Shown here in pieces: positions 23,978 to 34,342 of a stretch of 64,000 nucleotides of DNA. The stretch is taken from positions 194,010 through 258,009 of the forward strand of contig CAUYUJ010004747.1 of assembly GCA_963575745.1 (NCBI GenBank), in the 5' to 3' direction. The DNA is from Prorocentrum cordatum (Eukaryota; Sar; Dinophyceae; Prorocentrales; Prorocentraceae). Each line of letters begins with the position of its first letter. The first letter of the stretch is position 1. The position numbers and the translations under genes were made by a program. The notes below the pieces were generated by a model. That model did no database searches, was not told the DNA's origin, and was given only the letters and a program-made list of their open reading frames with translations.

Positions 23978-24268
23978 CCTCCCTCTCCTGGCACGCACGC
24001 ATGCATGCGATGTTCCCTCTGCCTCGCTATCGCACTCGCCCTTCTCCTCCCTCTCCCTTCCCCTTGTCGTCGCACCCCCCTGTGATCATCATCATCATCA
24101 TAATCAGCATCAGCATCAGCATCATCATCATCATCATCATCATAATCATCATCATCATCATAATCAGCACCGCCACCATCATAATCAGCATCAGCATCAA
24201 CATCAGCATCGCCACCCAAGCATCTTTGGTGCAAGCCCGCTGGCCGACGCTGGCCATCTTCCAACCAC
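23055..24268 (+). other. Spacer with possible small exons and CT/CAT microsatellites
   Basis: Short plus-strand stretches at about 23,173-23,262 (SEVDFGSIAGALEAVLES) and 23,272-23,356 (DAGNALAEGDETFNRKQ, ending at a stop) look protein-like and could be exons of a small gene, but I cannot join them. A CT run lies at 23,944-23,975 and a CAT/CATCAG microsatellite at about 24,085-24,215, just before the transposase-like gene. Confidence 0.3.
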
Positions 24269-27200
24269 ATGCACGAGAGGTCACGAAGCCCTCATGGCGC
24301 CAGCACGTGGGAGCCGTCAACCTTGGCCCAGAGACAGGCGGGCGCTGCCATGCTCACCCTCCTCTTGCAGATGTACGCATCGTGCAAGATATCAGCAAAG
24401 GACTTCGCTACCCTCTGCTATCACGGCTCGGAAGCAGGCTTGAAAGGAGGAGATTGGGCTCGCTATGGCATGAAGCCAGGAGTGAGCCCTGGCAACTACC
24501 AGAAGCACTTGGATCGAGTGATACAACCGCCCGCTGGATTGTTTCAGCGCGTGGACGTGCCAATGTTCGATCAGGTACTTGGCCGCGTGAGCAAGCAGGT
24601 CGAGAACAGGATAATCTGGGACTCTTTGGAGACAGAGCTCGGCGACGACCGCAGCATCGGTAGAACGCTCGCTGCAGGGGACCACCCGATCCTTACAGTT
24701 CCTGCCTACCGCGAACACCCCGCTGTGATCGATGCGATCGCGCAGGGCCGGCAGTTGCCACTCCCACTGGGATTCTACCTCGACGGCGTGCAGTACATTG
24801 CACAAGCTGCGGGGCGCAGCGATACAGCCCTAGGCTTCTGGTGTATAAACTTGCTGAGTGGTCGACGCCATTTCATTTCTGCTGTCAAATCTCAAGATGC
24901 ATGTCAGTGCGGGTGTCGAGGCCACTGCTCCCACTTTCCCCTGATGCACCACATGGCGTGGCAATTTCGGGCCTTGCAGGACGGCGCCGTGCCGAACGTG
25001 CTCCCCGACGGGAGAACTCCAGTGCCAGATGATTGGTCCCCAGGCAGAATACTGCCTTTCACAGCAATCCTGCTCTATATCAAAGGGGACTGGGCTGAAC
25101 ACAACCACACGCTCGGCCTTGCGCCGTGGAGCTCTGCGTGGAACCCGTGTCAATTTTGCAGCGCCAGAAAAGAGGATCTCCACGCTTGCGATTGCTCGCT
25201 TGGTACGGAACAGCCATCATGGCCTTTGAGGTCACACATTTCTTACTTCTTACAATGCGAGGCGTGTGAGGCCCATGTGGATTTGGTCACGCGCGAAGAC
25301 GTGGCCAAGCTGAACCGAGCTGTGAAGTGGACCAAGCTGCAGAAAGGGATCGGCGGGAGAGTGGTATTCAAAGAGGCCGTTATCAACGGTGTAATCCTTC
25401 AAATTGGTGACAGGTTGAGTCCATCAGAGTCTTTGCAAGACATCGGGAAACTCTCTCAACTTCCACTTCCATCGCGGGTGACAATGTGGCGTCCAAGGAA
25501 GGACGAGGACGGCAAAATCATGGACCCCATCAACTACAGGCGCCCGCTCTTCGACAAGCAACTTCACACGTCTCCCGCTGCATCATTGTCTATAGATATA
25601 CTGCACACCCTCTACCTCGGGCCAGCTATGCGTTATGTAAGCGCATGCCTGCACAGAGTCATCTTGTCCAACCCGATGAACATTCGAGGCGCGACCGACC
25701 AGGTCTATGCAGCAAGTCTACCAATCATCAGAGCAGACATGGACATCTACATGTTCGAACACGTGCCTGTTGAGAGGCGCCTCAACACGCTAACGCTGAA
25801 GATGTTGGGCAAGCGGCGTGGGGCCACGCTGCAGGACCATCGTTTTTTTTTACAGCCTTGCATCTCATCATCGCCGTCGTCGTCACCTCACATCTCCCTC
25901 ACCACCACCCCTCCCGTCCCGACCCCACTTGCCCCGCCTTGCTCCACCCCTCCATCCCAGCTCTCCTTCAGGGTCTCTTCAGTGCATTGACCCGTGCGGG
26001 GCCGAACTGAGACGCCACTTTGCTTGTCATTCCGAAGTCGGCATCTGCCCCCCCTCCCAGCTGAAGCACCGCGCCCAAAGAGAGACAAAGAGAGGGGGAG
26101 GGGGAGGAGGAGGGGGGGGAGGAGGAGGAGGGGGAGGAGGATGGGGAGGAGGAGGAGGAGGAGGGGGAGGGCAGGAATGCCTCTCGTAGGACGTTGCTCC
26201 CCATCCCTCTTCTAGAACGTAGCGCCCCCCGCCCTCGCCCAGCATCGCCCCCTCGCCCGTGGGGCACCTATCTGCTGAAGGAGGGGTCGCCTGTGTCGCG
26301 CGTGGAGCGCCTCTCGAGAACCCGCCAAACCCCTCCAGGGGCACCAGGGAATCAGAACTGCTGAAGTTGGCATTCACAGCAGCCCCCTCATTCTCAACCC
26401 TCTTCCTCATCCTACGCATCCTGTTCTCTAATCCCCAGCTTCGCCAACCTCCAGTCCCACCTCTCCTCATCCTCTGTATGCTGGCTCAAAAATTCAAGCG
26501 GTAGCCACGTACGTGGCCATGCGCCCAGGCTCTCCATGGAGGCGCGGTTAGCACGGCGCTCCATCGGATCGGGCTCGGATCATCGAGTCTGGACGTTGAC
26601 TATATGCCAGCGCCAGAACTCTACGCGGGTGAGCCGATTCGCGCGTACCCCGACGAGGAGGACGAGACGAGAAATCGGAATCAGACCCGGACGAGAAGTC
26701 GGAATCAGACTCGGACGAGGAGTCGGAACCAGACGTCGAGCATCCAGGATTCTCTTCGGATGCGATTGTGGCTCAGTCAATGAACAGGCTCCTTAGCCTA
26801 GATACCGCTGGCGCCAATTGTTCAGACACCATCGCGAGACGATGCCCCAGCCCCGATTTCGCCCACCTGGATTGCTGGAGCCGCCAGACCAGGCGCCACC
26901 AGCGATGAGTGCCAGGGGGGGGGGGGGACAAGAACAACGCCGACAAGAACAACGCAGCCTGGGGCCAGGTGGGCGCCAAGCGGCGCCGACGCAGAAGGCA
27001 GCGCCTCCATCCACGAGGAACGGGCGCACTCCAGCAGCGGCGACGCCGCGCTTCACCCAGACGACGGGTGGGCAACGCCCGACGGAGTCGTCAAACACGG
27101 GCGCTCCGCGGGGATGAGCCACCCACGAGCGGCTCTGGAAACATTGCTGAACCAATATCCTCCTCCTCATCTTCTCCCTTTCGTTCCTCGCTCTCCCTCG

Positions 27201-28832
27201 CCATCCCTCTGCTTGTCCCACCTTCAAATCCTCCACAAGCTTTGTCGGCTTTGGCAAACTCCTCCCACGCGTCCCATCATATCATCATTTTCGGCATCCT
27301 CCTTCATTCCTCATCGGTCAAGTCCTTTCCCCCCCTGCAACGTACTGCCAGCGCCCTTTCCGCGTTCTCTCTAATTCAAGCGTTGGGGCCAATGCCGATT
27401 CACACGCCAAATCACACGCGTGTGATTTGGCGTGTGAATTCGCACTTGTACCAGTATTCCACAGGAAAATCGCTGGGGGTAACGTGACAGAGGACCAGAA
27501 AACTGCAAGCAATGCTGGGTATACAGTCAGATTCAATATGGCCAGCCGTGCCCGTGGTGCGCGATTCCAGTTTTGCGCTGATGATCTCGTTTCATCAGAT
27601 CACTCGTGCAATGTTTGGCATTCTCTTCGGATCAGTTCTTCCCTGCCCTCGCGGAAAAACTAAAACAACAATGCCTATTCTACAGAGCGTTTTGCACCCT
27701 GGCTCGGCGATGTCGCTCAAGGCCGCGGAGGTGGCCATCATGATTGACTTTGCCACCTCGCAATTGATTAAACATGGAGGTGCTGCTCGATTCGGTGCGG
27801 CCTTGCTGGGGGCGGGGGCATCTTTGAAAAGACTTCGCAGCGAGATGGCTGCGCACGAGGGGGTCCCCACGGCCGATGGGATGAAACGACTGTGTGCGGC
27901 TCTGGATGCACGCATGTTTTGCTGCAAGGCCGCATCCATTGGGATCTCTCCGAAGCATCACCTCCTGTGCCACATGATACACAGGAGCCTGGGAATTCAC
28001 TGCCCTGCGTTCTACAAGCCTACATCCCCCACCTACGTGCCACTGGGGGTCAGGCGGCAATTGGCGTCGACCTCTCGGCTGGACGCGGCTCGAAAAAAAC
28101 TGAGAGCAACGCCTCCCTCGCACCGGTTGCTTTTGGAGGGTGGGGAAGGGCGGGGCCGAACCCTGAGGCAAAACAAAGGCGACGACGATGATGACGGCGA
28201 GGACGACGCACGAAAGCAGGGGCACGAGAGGATGAGGAGGCAGGAGGGAGGAGGAGGCTGGCAAATCGAAGGAGATAGAGAGGAAGAGCCAGGGTGAGAA
28301 AAGAGAAGGACGAACAGACGCTGGAGTGACGGAGGAGTCCTCAGACTTCGTCCTCCAGCCACTGTAACCCTCCCTTTCATCGTCGCACCCTCGACCTTAT
28401 TCTTCTCTCCTCCAGCATCGTCCTCCTCGTCCTCCTCTCGTTCTGTCTCATCACCCTGCTATTTCTGCTTCTCCTCCTCCCCCCCCTCCTCCTCCTCCTC
28501 CTCCTCCGCCTCCTCCTCCTCCTCCTCTCCCTCCAATCCGACTTCGTCTTCCCCCTCTCCCTGCAGGGCGAGGTCAGAGAGGAGGCAGTAAGGAAGGGGG
28601 GTTTCGTGCGCTCCGAAGGATTAGATGGCAAGGCGTTCCCAAACATTATTCGACATACTTGGATGAATCATTGAACAAGTTCTTGCGATCCATAGCCGTA
28701 TTCTCCCACAGGAACACATTCCACCACCGAGTGCATCGCCTTATTGACCTTCTCGGACGGCTCTGTCAGCCTCGCCATTTCTTCAGTGGGAGACCATGGT
28801 TAGAGTTGGTATCAGGCGCGTTCCATTGGTGA
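24269..28832 (+). CDS. Element A gene 3: transposase-like protein
   Basis: Exons 24,269-25,834, 27,722-27,984 and 28,619-28,832 join in frame to 680 codons. Landmarks: FYLDGVQY (about residue 168), CQCGCRGHCSHFP (about 212), YIKGDWAEHNHTLG (about 270), WNPCQFC (about 291), SIDILHTLYLGPA (about 440), ISPKHHLLCHM (about 597, exon 2) and YSTYLDESLNKF (about 625, exon 3). I recognise this as a large dinoflagellate repeat-associated family. Conserved Asp in YLDGV and GDWAE and the Cys pairs suggest a DDE-type transposase with zinc binding, perhaps distantly like Tnp2/CACTA proteins; that assignment is inference. Both introns look GA-AG at AG|G junctions. The start ATG opens MHERSRSPHGA; earlier exons are possible. 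It should recognise the ends of element A if active. The stop overlaps the start of the next open frame. Confidence 0.65.
25835..27721 (+). other. Large first intron of the transposase-like gene
   Basis: 1.9 kb, GA...AAG. It holds a GGA/GGGGGA tract (26,085-26,175), and a plus-strand stretch at about 26,650-26,895 that reads DEKSESDPDEKSESDSDEE then FSSDAIVAQSMNRLLSLD, which looks coding but joins nothing. It also holds the perfect palindrome at 27,398-27,439. It may contain a nested insertion or exons of an alternative transcript. Confidence 0.4.
27398..27439. repeat. 42-bp perfect palindrome (element A type)
   Basis: Perfectly self-complementary over 42 bp, centred on CACACGCGTGTG, arms CACACGCCAAAT. 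It lies in the large intron of the transposase-like gene. Confidence 0.95.
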
Positions 28833-30276
28833 TATTGTTCCTCACGGCAGCCTCGTCGCCTGCTGCGCACCGACGGCCGCTGCGCCCGAATTACATTGGA
28901 TTTGATTGGGCTGTCACTGTTGGTTTAGACCTGATGGAACGGGGGATTCCGAGCGACATGACCGTCGCAACTGTAATACAATTCCAGGAAGTACTGGACC
29001 GCTGGAGAAGCGACCTGAGTATGATTCCACGGTCGTGCAGTCTGGTGGAAATGTGCGCTGGCTCGGCAGGGATTTCTCGTCGCGTCCAATCCCACGGTCT
29101 TCAGTCGCTAAGTGTCGAGAAGGATGATTTTGAGTGGCAGAATCTAACCACGCTGGTGGGAACGTTGTATTTCCTTTTCGCTGCGGCGTCGGTCGTCTGC
29201 GGCGGCGTTGTCTGGATGTCGCCGCAGTGCTCCACGTTCGTGCAGATCGCTATGCACCACGCTGGCAGGACAATTGTCGATCCCGTGGGCCACGAGTTGC
29301 GCTCCGACTGCCGCCAGGGCAACTACGTTGCTCGCTTGATGTCCCACAGGGCTTAAACGAGAGGGGCGATGGGGAGGAGAGGTGGAGGGAGACGACGGGG
29401 CAGAAAGGAGGTGGCAGGGACATCGGAAGAGGACCAGGAAAAATGAGCAGGGCGGCAAGGGAGCTATCGCGTTTCTCCTCCCCTCTTCCCCCCCCTCCCT
29501 GTCCTCCACACCCTTCCTCATCTCCATCCTCATCCCTCCTATCCTCGCCTCCCTCCTCATCCTCACCCCCCTTCTTCACCATCCCAGCTTTATTTGTTTG
29601 TTATCTCTCTCTATCTCTTGTTCTTCCAGCCCCTCCTCCTTCTCACCCTACTCCTCTTCGTCCACTTATATCAGCTTTATTTGTTTGTTATCCCTCTCTA
29701 TCTCTTGTTCTTCCAGCCCCTCCTCCTTCTCCCCCTACTCCCCCTCGCCCACTTCCCCCTCATCCCCCCCCCTCCCTCGCGCAACACGGGCGCGTCCACG
29801 TGCTCCCCCGCCCCGTCCGCCCAGCAAGGTCTCACATCATGATGTTCCTTGCGACCCGCTCCGTTGCCTACGTCATAGAGCAACCGAAGTGTTCGTTTTT
29901 GTATAGGGTGCAAGAGGTTGCATCCGCCCTCGACATGACATCGGCAAATCATGTAACAACGTGGCTTGGTTTTTTCGGCGGTGTCTCCCCGAAGCCGCTG
30001 GACTTGCGAGGCACCGCATCTTTTCTGGATAAGCTTGCGAGGTCAAAGCAGGAAGCCGATGCTAGATTAGGTGATCAGAAACAAATGCTTGCAGTGACTA
30101 CTCCACGCAGGGATGGCGCTGAAAGCACTTCCTGGGGAGGGGGGTGGACGACGGGCGACAAGAAACGCCAGCGTGAGTCCCAGGAATACCCTTCCCCATT
30201 TTGCGTGCTAGTTGCCTCGTGTCTTGCCGAGGGCACGAGCGACGAGGCGAAGGCCGCGTCTGCTCTCGCGCCGTGA
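28796..30276 (+). CDS. Element A gene 4: C5-methyltransferase-like protein
   Basis: Exon 28,796-29,340 and exon 29,829-30,276 join through a GT-AG intron to 330 codons. SLVEMCAGSAGISRRV (about residue 82) resembles the SAM-binding motif I of C5-cytosine methyltransferases. WMSPQCSTFVQIA (about 141) occupies the place of the catalytic Pro-Cys motif, but reads Pro-Gln-Cys instead of Pro-Cys-Gln. VIEQPKCSF (about 197) sits where motif VI (Glu-Asn-Val) belongs. GFFGGVSPKPLDLRGT follows, as in a large dinoflagellate family I know as hypothetical proteins. No target-recognition domain is obvious, so DNA methylation activity is an inference; a decayed or repurposed Rossmann fold is also possible. 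The first 30 residues are doubtful: the frame may begin at a splice acceptor, or be fused to the preceding gene, whose stop overlaps it. DNA methyltransferases carried by mobile elements have been reported in dinoflagellates. Confidence 0.6.
29341..29828 (+). other. GT-AG intron with an 87-bp internal duplication
   Basis: 488 bp, beginning GTCCCACAGG and ending CCCAGCAAG. The 5' part is GGA-rich and the 3' part CCT-rich. The stretch starting AGCTTTATTTGTTTGTTATC occurs twice, at 29,586 and 29,673. Joining the exons gives GNYVARLMSHIMMFLATRSV in frame. Confidence 0.6.
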
Positions 30277-31970
30277 AGGGGAACCCAGCACGCACACGCA
30301 CTCAACAAAAACACACATACAATCAACGCCTGATATATATATATATATACACACATATATATGTATCGCAATGCGCTGGACCCTTCACATGCAGCCGCCC
30401 TGCCCCTTGCAGCCCTGCCCGCCTGTCAAAGTAGGCGCGTCAACGGCGCGTGGCGCACGCTGGCGCCTGCACCTGGCCTTTTCTGGATGACCCTCCTCTT
30501 CTCTCCCTGGCTCGGTCCTCCAAGCCCGAAGCGTTTGGAGGCTCCAAGGCAGAAGGATCAATTCAGCCAAAGTTAGCGTCGCCGCGGCTGGCCTCGGCTC
30601 GGAAAACTGTTGCGCGCCCTTGATGTGGCGTGTATTTCTTTTGCGCGCGGTGGCTCGGCGAAACAATCCTCCTGCCTTGGAGCCTCGCGTTTGCTTACTT
30701 GAGGTTGCAGGTTTGTTTGGAAGGCCTTTCTGCGACGCGGCGCGAGGCGACACGGCAGAATGGTGATCCATCCGAGGTGAGCGTCGCCCCGGCTGGACTC
30801 GGCTCGGAAATCCTACCGTGGTGGAACCGCGCGCGCCATCGTGTGTTTGCGGTTGGGCGCGTGAGAGTTTCGCGTGAGCGATGGGGGAAAACACCTCGGC
30901 GAAAAACAACATTCTGCTGTGGGGCCTCGCTCGCCCGAGTTCCCCGAAAATGGGCCCTCACGAAGGCCCTCTGCGACCGCGAGGGGCCCTCAGGAAGGCC
31001 CCGAGCTCCCCGAAGTTGGGCCCTCAGGGGCGCCACGTGCGTTGAATTGAATTGCAGGCATTGAAAATTGAAGGAAGAGGGGCCAGGAGGAGGGGCGAGG
31101 ATAGGAGGAGGGAGGTCGGGGAAGGAGGGGGGGCAGGGGGAGAAGGAGGAGGAGGGGGAGGGGGAGGAGGAGGAGGACGAGGCGCAGCTAGACAGGGAGG
31201 AGGAGAGGCACACATTTCCCCGCTCCCTGGAAATTTGGAAGTTGAAAATTCCACCATAAACAATGTATGGTTCGTGGAATCGTTAGCACGCGCATGTGTC
31301 ATGAGCAGCAACTTGGCTCATTTGCACATTGCAATGTTTATGCAAGCTATTGCGCACAAGGCAACATGCCTGAGGACATCGACGAGCGCTGTTTCGTATG
31401 ATCGTTCCGCGTTTTGATGGTATGAGAACCGCATGCGCGTCCGCGCGACATGCAACATTTGCGGCGCCGCGCGGTGTCGCACCGCAGTGCCTTCGTGATA
31501 GTTGGAAAAACTTTGCAGCGGCTACGCGGATGGAGGGCGCATGTTAACGGCGTAGCAATGTGCGGGATGCAGATTTGCAAGCGCCAGCTGCATGCGCTAT
31601 TCTACGCCATGCTGTGCCATTTTGCTACGCTACGCGCGGGAGCAACGACCACCACTTGTATAATATGGAGATTCGTCATCACATGTACAATTCGGTGGTC
31701 CACCGTAACATGGTGATTCGCCATGATATACATACGGGCGGCGCTAATTGATTTGAGCTACAGTTGCAAACTGTGGTGGTTTATCATCATATGCATACTA
31801 TGTTCATTCACCCTAATATTGTGATTCGTAGAGATTTTTAACATTATCATTCATCATCATACAACACCGTGATCTTAAGATTGATCCGCGATGGTTGGTT
31901 GTTGATCCGCTGGGTTGCTTTGGCAGACCTCGTTGAGTCGTTTTGCTAATGCCCAACCCACGCAAACTGC
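30277..31970. other. Right arm of element A without a visible gene
   Basis: A TA microsatellite lies at about 30,331-30,361. Two degenerate copies of a unit of about 209 bp run from about 30,550 and 30,760 (shared pieces GTCGCC(G/C)CGGCTGG and CTCGGCTCGGAAA). Then come short GGCCCTCA(C/G)GAAGGCC-like inverted repeats near 30,945-31,025, a GGA tract at 31,070-31,205 and AT-richer terminal sequence with repeated GATCCGC. No convincing coding frame. Confidence 0.55.
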
Positions 31971-32004
31971 CGGATCCATTTCCGTTGATCCGCGACCCTC
32001 TGGG
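31971..32004 (-). repeat. Right terminal inverted repeat of element A
   Basis: Inverted copy of 14,036-14,069; ends TTGATCCGCGACCCTCTGGG and is followed directly by GGA repeats. Confidence 0.8.
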
Positions 32005-32039
32005 AGGAGGAGGAGGAGGAGGGAGGAGGGGGTCCTCGC

Positions 32040-32379
32040 CCCCCCCCCCCGCGCCCTGCTGCACCCCCGAGGGGGGGGCCGGCACCGGGGGCGGGGGGTG
32101 CACGGCACCGGGGGGGGGTGCCGGCACCGAGGAGGGGCGGGCGGGGCCGGCACCGGGTGGGGGGTGCGGAACGGGTGGCGGGGTGCCGAGCAACCGGGAC
32201 TTGGCCGCCTCTGGAACGGGGAGGGGGGACGCCAGGCACCGGGGGGGGGCCGGCAACCGGGGGGTGGGGACCTGGTTACGTCGCGCACCGGGGGGGGGGC
32301 TGCGGCACCGGGGTGGGGTTGCCGGCACCGGAGGGGGGGGGGTTGCCGGGCGCCGGGGAGGGGGGGGGGGTGTCGGCAC
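32040..32379. repeat. G-rich GGTGCCGGCACC minisatellite left of element B
   Basis: About a dozen units of 18-25 bp, each a G run followed by a variant of TGCCGGCACC, which is itself self-complementary. A second array with the same strand orientation starts immediately beyond the right end of element B. The G runs could form G-quadruplexes. Confidence 0.85.
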
Positions 32380-32417
32380 CGCTTCGAGAATGGTGGTTCT
32401 TATGCTAGTTGCACCAT
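32380..32417 (+). repeat. Left terminal inverted repeat of element B
   Basis: Begins CGCTTCGAGAATGGTGGTTC, continues with a base that differs between ends, then TATGCTAGTTGCACC. Confidence 0.9.
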
Positions 32418-32665
32418 AGGTACAGCTAGGTATTATAAGATACTTATAGCAAGGGATAAGTACCTAAGTATTTCTAACTATTTCTATGTGCCCTTAAGTA
32501 TTTGTATTGTCGCATAACTATACTTGGGTTAGTTATAAGTATTTCGCTGATTATTAATGACGCTGGAAGATACTTATAACTACCGCTAAGTTACTTACCC
32601 GTGCTGAGATGCAATACTTATAAGTAACATATATGTTTTTTATAAGTAACTTATAACTTCCTTCC
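32418..32665. repeat. AT-rich subterminal repeats, left
   Basis: Irregular repeats of ACTTATAAGTA, GATACTTATA and AAGTAACTTATAA types. The matching block lies in inverted position at 48,504-48,641. In both the composition contrasts sharply with the GC-rich surroundings. These could be transposase-binding subterminal sites. Confidence 0.7.
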
Positions 32666-32839
32666 ATCCCTCCTTCGCTTCTCTTCCCCTCCCGCCGCGC
32701 GCCCGCCCGCCGCGCCGCAGGGGCGTCGCGGCCCGCGGCCCCCACGCAGAGGAGGACGAGGAGGAGGGCGAGGATGAGGACGAGGAGGAGGAGGAGGGGG
32801 AGGAGGGATGAGGAGGAGGAGGTGGATGTAGTTTTCAGG

Positions 32840-32945
32840 AACGATTTTCGGATTTGGGGAAATCTTTTTTTGGATTTGGTGAGGTTTTCTGGATTTGGGG
32901 GGGTTACCTGGATTTGAAGAGGTTTTTCAGGATTTGGGATTTGCC
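32840..32945 (+). repeat. GGATTTGG tandem repeat
   Basis: Five copies of a unit of about 20-24 bp of the form GGATTTGGGGAGGTTTTTC. Confidence 0.7.
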
Positions 32946-32995
32946 CATCGACCTGGAGCTCGTCGCGGCGCCGCCTGGTGGGTGCTCGCCGCGGT

Positions 32996-33406
32996 AGCGA
33001 TGGCGATCGCTTGGGTGGGGAGGAGGGGGATGGGGAAGGTAGCGATGTCGATCGCTTGGATGGGGAGGAGGAGGAGAAGCGATGGCGATCGCTTGGGTGG
33101 GGAGGAGGGGGATGGGGAAGGTAGCGATGTCGATCGCTTGGATGGGGAGGAGGAGGAGAAGCGATGGCGATCGCTTGGGTGAGGAGGAGGGGGATGAGGA
33201 AGGTAGCGATGGCGATCGCTTGGAGGAGGAGGAGGAGGAGGAGGAGGAGGAGGAGGAGCGATGGCGATCGCTGGGGGAGGTGAAGCGATGTCGATCGCTT
33301 GGAAGGAGGAGGATGAGGACGGGAAGGAGGAAGAGAAGCGATGGCGATCGCTTGGGGGAGGGCGGGGTGGGGGGAAGAGGACGAGGGGATAGCGATTACG
33401 ATCGCT
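32996..33406 (+). repeat. Palindrome cluster 1 of element B
   Basis: Ten AGCGATNNNNATCGCT palindromes start at 32,996, 33,041, 33,078, 33,123, 33,160, 33,205, 33,257, 33,284, 33,337 and 33,391; the centre is GGCG, GTCG or TACG. Between them lies GGA-rich sequence. The first part repeats with a period of about 82 bp. Confidence 0.95.
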
Positions 33407-33466
33407 GGTCTTTTGTTTTCGCGCTTGCGGGCGCGCGGCGCGCTCCGCGCTTGCGGGCGCGCGGCC

Positions 33467-34238
33467 TCACCGCGGAGGCGGAGTCGACGGCGGCGGCATT
33501 TGCGCCTTCGCCGCCGCTGGCGCCGCTGGCGGCGCTGGCGGCGCCTTCGCCGCCGCTGGCGCTTTCGCCGCGGCGCGCGCCGCCTTGGCCTTCGCCGCCT
33601 TCGCCGCCGCCTTCGCCTTCGCCGCCGCCCCCTTCTCCTTCTTCTCCTTCTTCTCCTTCTTCTTCTTCTTCTTTTCCGCCTTCTCCGCCCTCAGCTGCGC
33701 ATTTTCCGCCTGAAGGCGCGCCTGCTCCTCCCTCCGCAGCAGCTGCGCCCCCTGCGCCTCCTTCCTCAGCTGCGCGTTCTCCGCCTTCAGCTCCGCCTCC
33801 CGCCGCAGCACCGCGTCCCTCTCGCCGATCGCGATCGCTAGCTCGCGCTCCGCCTCATTCGTCGTCGTCGTCGCCGCCGCCGTCGTCGTCGTCTCGTCGT
33901 CATCGTTTCCCGCCTCCTCCAGCGAGCGAGAGCTGCACGGCGCGCTCTGTCTGCTCCGCGTTGACAGTCTGCAGAGGCGGGGGGAGGGGGAGAGGGGCGG
34001 TGGAGTGAAGGGAGGAGGGGGTGGGGGGAGGGGTGAGGAGGGGGAGGAGGGGGAAGGATGAGGTGGAGGAGGAGGAGGAAGGGGAGGAAGCGGAGGAGGA
34101 GGATTCGGGGGAGAGCGATGGCGATCGCTGGGAGGAGGGGGTATCCGCCTCCGCGAGCTGCTGCAGCAGGTTGTCGCGCTGGCGCCTGAGCGCCAAAGCG
34201 CGAGCCCCCTGCGCGAGCTCGCGCGGAGCACCCCACAT
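33467..34238 (-). CDS. Element B gene 0: coiled-coil, Lys/Ala-rich protein
   Basis: Minus-strand start at 34,238 gives MWGAPRELAQGARALALR and RDNLLQQLAEAD. A probable intron follows: it contains the palindrome at 34,114 and is pyrimidine-rich on this strand, ending CTGCAG near 33,969. The next piece reads TVNAEQTERAVQLSLAGGG. After a GAC-rich stretch in another frame the protein resumes with NEAERELAIAIGERDAVL and LKAENAQLRKE, a heptad-like coiled coil, then Lys-rich and Ala/Lys-rich repeats to a stop at 33,467. The exact splice pattern is not resolved. Its coiled-coil core and GAC-rich spacer resemble gene 6 near the right end, in opposite orientation. Function unknown; a DNA-binding or structural role is only a guess from the basic tail. 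Confidence 0.45.
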
Positions 34239-34342
34239 CGCGCCTCCGCGCCCCGCGCGCGCGAGCCCCGCGCGCCTCCACGAGGCAGAGCGGCTGCGCG
34301 CGGCGCTCAGTGATCTCCTTTATCATCATCCACCTTCCTTTC

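Larger units (their letters stand above)
14036..32004 (+). mobile_element. Element A: 18-kb multi-gene element with terminal inverted repeats
   Basis: The outer 34 bp are inverted copies (14,036-14,069 and 31,971-32,004), 32 of 34 identical by eye, starting CCCAGAGGGTCGCGGATCAA. Further inside both ends are AT-richer, with repeated GATCCGC and CATCATCA motifs. Between them lie four genes, all on the plus strand: an unknown protein, a YLPLG-family protein, a transposase-like protein and a C5-methyltransferase-like protein. Both outer flanks are GGA repeats in the same orientation, as if the element had inserted into a purine tract, though a precise target-site duplication cannot be defined in a microsatellite. 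The size and intron-rich gene content do not match any DNA transposon class I can name with confidence. Confidence 0.65.
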
